Shown: positions 6,241 to 7,214 of the stretch, piece after piece
Position numbering within the stretch: position 1 is the stretch's first letter
Layout: each line of letters begins with the position of its first letter
Assembly (NCBI GenBank): GCA_026552835.1
Contig: JAPMTY010000133.1
Span: forward strand, 1 to 7,214
Reading direction: 5' to 3'
DNA: 7,214 bases
DNA from: Candidatus Methanoperedens sp.
GTDB taxonomy: Archaea > Halobacteriota > Methanosarcinia > Methanosarcinales > Methanoperedenaceae
Position numbers and translations under genes: made by a program
Notes under the pieces: generated by a model
Databases searched by the model: none
The model's input: the letters and a program-made list of their open reading frames with translations, nothing else
Told to the model about the DNA's origin: nothing

Positions 6241-6259
6241 TAAAAGCCGTTTGTAAACT

Positions 6260-7069
6260 ATGAAAATCGCCGTTGTGTTTGACAGTGCAGGAACACTGCT
6301 TCGCATGTACCGCGTGGCAAAGAACATACATACCGGAGAATATCTGGATGAGGTTGTATCAACCGAGCTTGTCGGGAAAAAACCATATTGCGCTCTTCTT
6401 GTAATGCAGGTCGATTCTAATAAACTGGTCAACTGCCCGCCCGAAATGCTTGTCTCGGATTTTATCAGGAAATACAACATCGATATAGAAGTCGGCTGTT
6501 CGAGGGCGCATGTGGATAAAGCCACTGCCATATCCGCGGTTGAAAATGACACCCTGGCTAAAATGTCTGACTTGCAAGATGTAATGGCATCTGTCAAACT
6601 GAAGTGCAAGAATATTTTCTACATGGGTGTGGGATTGGTCATCGACACTGAAACAAAAAGCATCCCGTATGTCATTTGCACCGGGGGGAAAATTTATTCC
6701 AATTCCTGTTCGGTGATCCAGGTTCTCACCGAAAAGGGTATCGGGGTATATATCGCATCCGGCGACAGCATGCGAAACCTGCAGCCACTTGCGAAGAATG
6801 TATGTGTACCGCTTGAATGCGTACATGAGATTTCCACGCCAAGGAAAAAGGAAGAGATTGTGAAGAGATTAAAACAGCAATACGATAAGGTGATTATGGT
6901 GGGCGATGGGATTAATGACTTGCTTGCGATGCGCGCTGCCGATATGAGTGTGCTTTCCATACAGCAGACCGGGAAGTGCCCGAAGCTTCTGTGCGAGGAG
7001 GCGGATGTGGTGATAAGGGACATTAAGGAGATAGTTGGGGTTATAGAAAGTAGGGTTCTCAGGATTTGA
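6260..7069 (+). CDS. HAD-superfamily protein with P-type-ATPase-like core, substrate unknown
   Basis: The 269-residue soluble protein has the four HAD motifs: motif I VFDSAGT (D8 nucleophile), motif II YIASGDS (S167), motif III a lysine within TPRKKEEIVKRLK (K196/K197), and motif IV MVGDGINDLLA (D216, D220). The C-terminal third resembles the phosphorylation domain of P-type ATPases, like small archaeal soluble P-type-ATPase-like phosphatases. Motif I reads DxA instead of DxD: the usual second Asp is A10, as in phosphonoacetaldehyde hydrolases (DxAGT). About 110 residues between motif I and the core (about 25-145) form an insert I do not recognise, with several cysteines (C44, C59, C80, C116, C140, C150). 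There is no membrane segment. A HAD hydrolase or phosphotransferase is likely; the substrate cannot be named. It is divergent from the NHEJ operon and probably monocistronic. Confidence 0.88.
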   Translation: MKIAVVFDSAGTLLRMYRVAKNIHTGEYLDEVVSTELVGKKPYCALLVMQVDSNKLVNCPPEMLVSDFIRKYNIDIEVGCSRAHVDKATAISAVENDTLAKMSDLQDVMASVKLKCKNIFYMGVGLVIDTETKSIPYVICTGGKIYSNSCSVIQVLTEKGIGVYIASGDSMRNLQPLAKNVCVPLECVHEISTPRKKEEIVKRLKQQYDKVIMVGDGINDLLAMRAADMSVLSIQQTGKCPKLLCEEADVVIRDIKEIVGVIESRVLRI

Positions 7070-7081
7070 TTTGCAGGTGAG

Positions 7082-7115
7082 TTTTTAAGAAGGAAAGAAA
7101 GTTAGAAATTTTTTT
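7082..7115 (+). terminator. T-run terminator of the HAD gene
   Basis: TTTTT at 7082-7086 and TTTTTTT at 7109-7115 follow the HAD stop codon by 13 and 40 nt, with purine-rich sequence between them. Two successive T-runs without a stable stem are typical of archaeal terminators. Function is inferred. Confidence 0.5.
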
Positions 7116-7146
7116 GGGAAAAGATACCATAGCCATATCACAGAAA

Positions 7147-7156
7147 TTTATTTATA
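7147..7156 (+). promoter_or_regulatory. TATA-box promoter of an unseen right-hand gene
   Basis: TTTATTTATA is a good archaeal TATA box. Its core TTTATA (7151-7156) predicts a transcription start near 7178-7180. An ATG occurs exactly there (7178) but its frame closes after 11 codons, so the product of this promoter cannot be assigned from the window. Confidence 0.5.
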
Positions 7157-7177
7157 CGAATGTGAGTAAAAATAACA

Positions 7178-7213
7178 ATGAGAGTGAACGCCTACCTCAT
7201 AGGTTTATCTTAA
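7178..7213 (+). other. 11-codon ORF at the predicted start of transcription
   Basis: ATG followed by codons for RVNAYLIGLS and a TAA stop begins at the position expected for a leaderless transcript from the TATA box at 7147-7156. It could be a leader peptide, the start of a gene broken by a frameshift or nonsense change, or chance within an RNA leader. No Shine-Dalgarno precedes it. An alternative frame from GTG 7162 is open to the window edge but starts upstream of the predicted transcript. Confidence 0.2.
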
Positions 7214-7214
7214 A

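Overview
The window reads as a chromosomal segment from a euryarchaeon. Ribosomal protein L21e, the archaeal RNA polymerase stalk subunit Rpo4 and a DUF655 gene precede rsmA (ksgA), an order I recognise as conserved in euryarchaea. TATA-like boxes about 26 bp upstream of several starts, Shine-Dalgarno sites on other genes, and T-run terminators also fit an archaeon. Protein style and base composition suggest a Methanosarcinales or Methanoperedens-like (ANME-2d) lineage; that placement is inferred from recall, not from a search.

Layout. Positions 1-2117 (+) hold a tightly packed information-processing cluster: rpl21e, rpo4 (rpoF), DUF655 and rsmA. An 82-bp gap with a candidate promoter splits it into two pairs. 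Positions 2118-2212 are a short convergent spacer with T-runs on both strands and a stem-loop, probably a bidirectional terminator. Positions 2213-5988 (-) hold a four-gene operon read from right to left: a stand-alone LigD-type polymerase/primase, Ku, an ATP-dependent DNA ligase fused to a LigD-type 3'-phosphoesterase, and a DUF72 (YecE-like) TIM-barrel protein. The genes overlap by 1 nt and 4 nt or are separated by 1 nt, so they are almost certainly co-transcribed and translationally coupled. Positions 5989-6259 are a divergent intergenic region with two apparently leaderless promoters, an imperfect 66-bp inverted repeat of a G/C-rich 'cacggaggcacagag' type, and a small dyad next to the downstream TATA box. 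Positions 6260-7069 (+) encode a HAD-superfamily protein with a P-type-ATPase-like core. Positions 7070-7214 hold a T-run terminator and the promoter of whatever lies beyond the window.

How the genes work together. The minus-strand operon is a complete non-homologous end-joining (NHEJ) toolkit: Ku binds DNA ends, the polymerase fills or extends them preferentially with ribonucleotides (known of the family), the phosphoesterase trims 3' ends, and the ligase seals. Key catalytic residues are visible in the enzymes. NHEJ is rare in archaea, and this version has three noteworthy aspects: the ligase precedes the phosphoesterase in one polypeptide while the polymerase is separate, a DUF72 gene is coupled to the end, and the module abuts the rsmA cluster. 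This is the most interesting content of the window.
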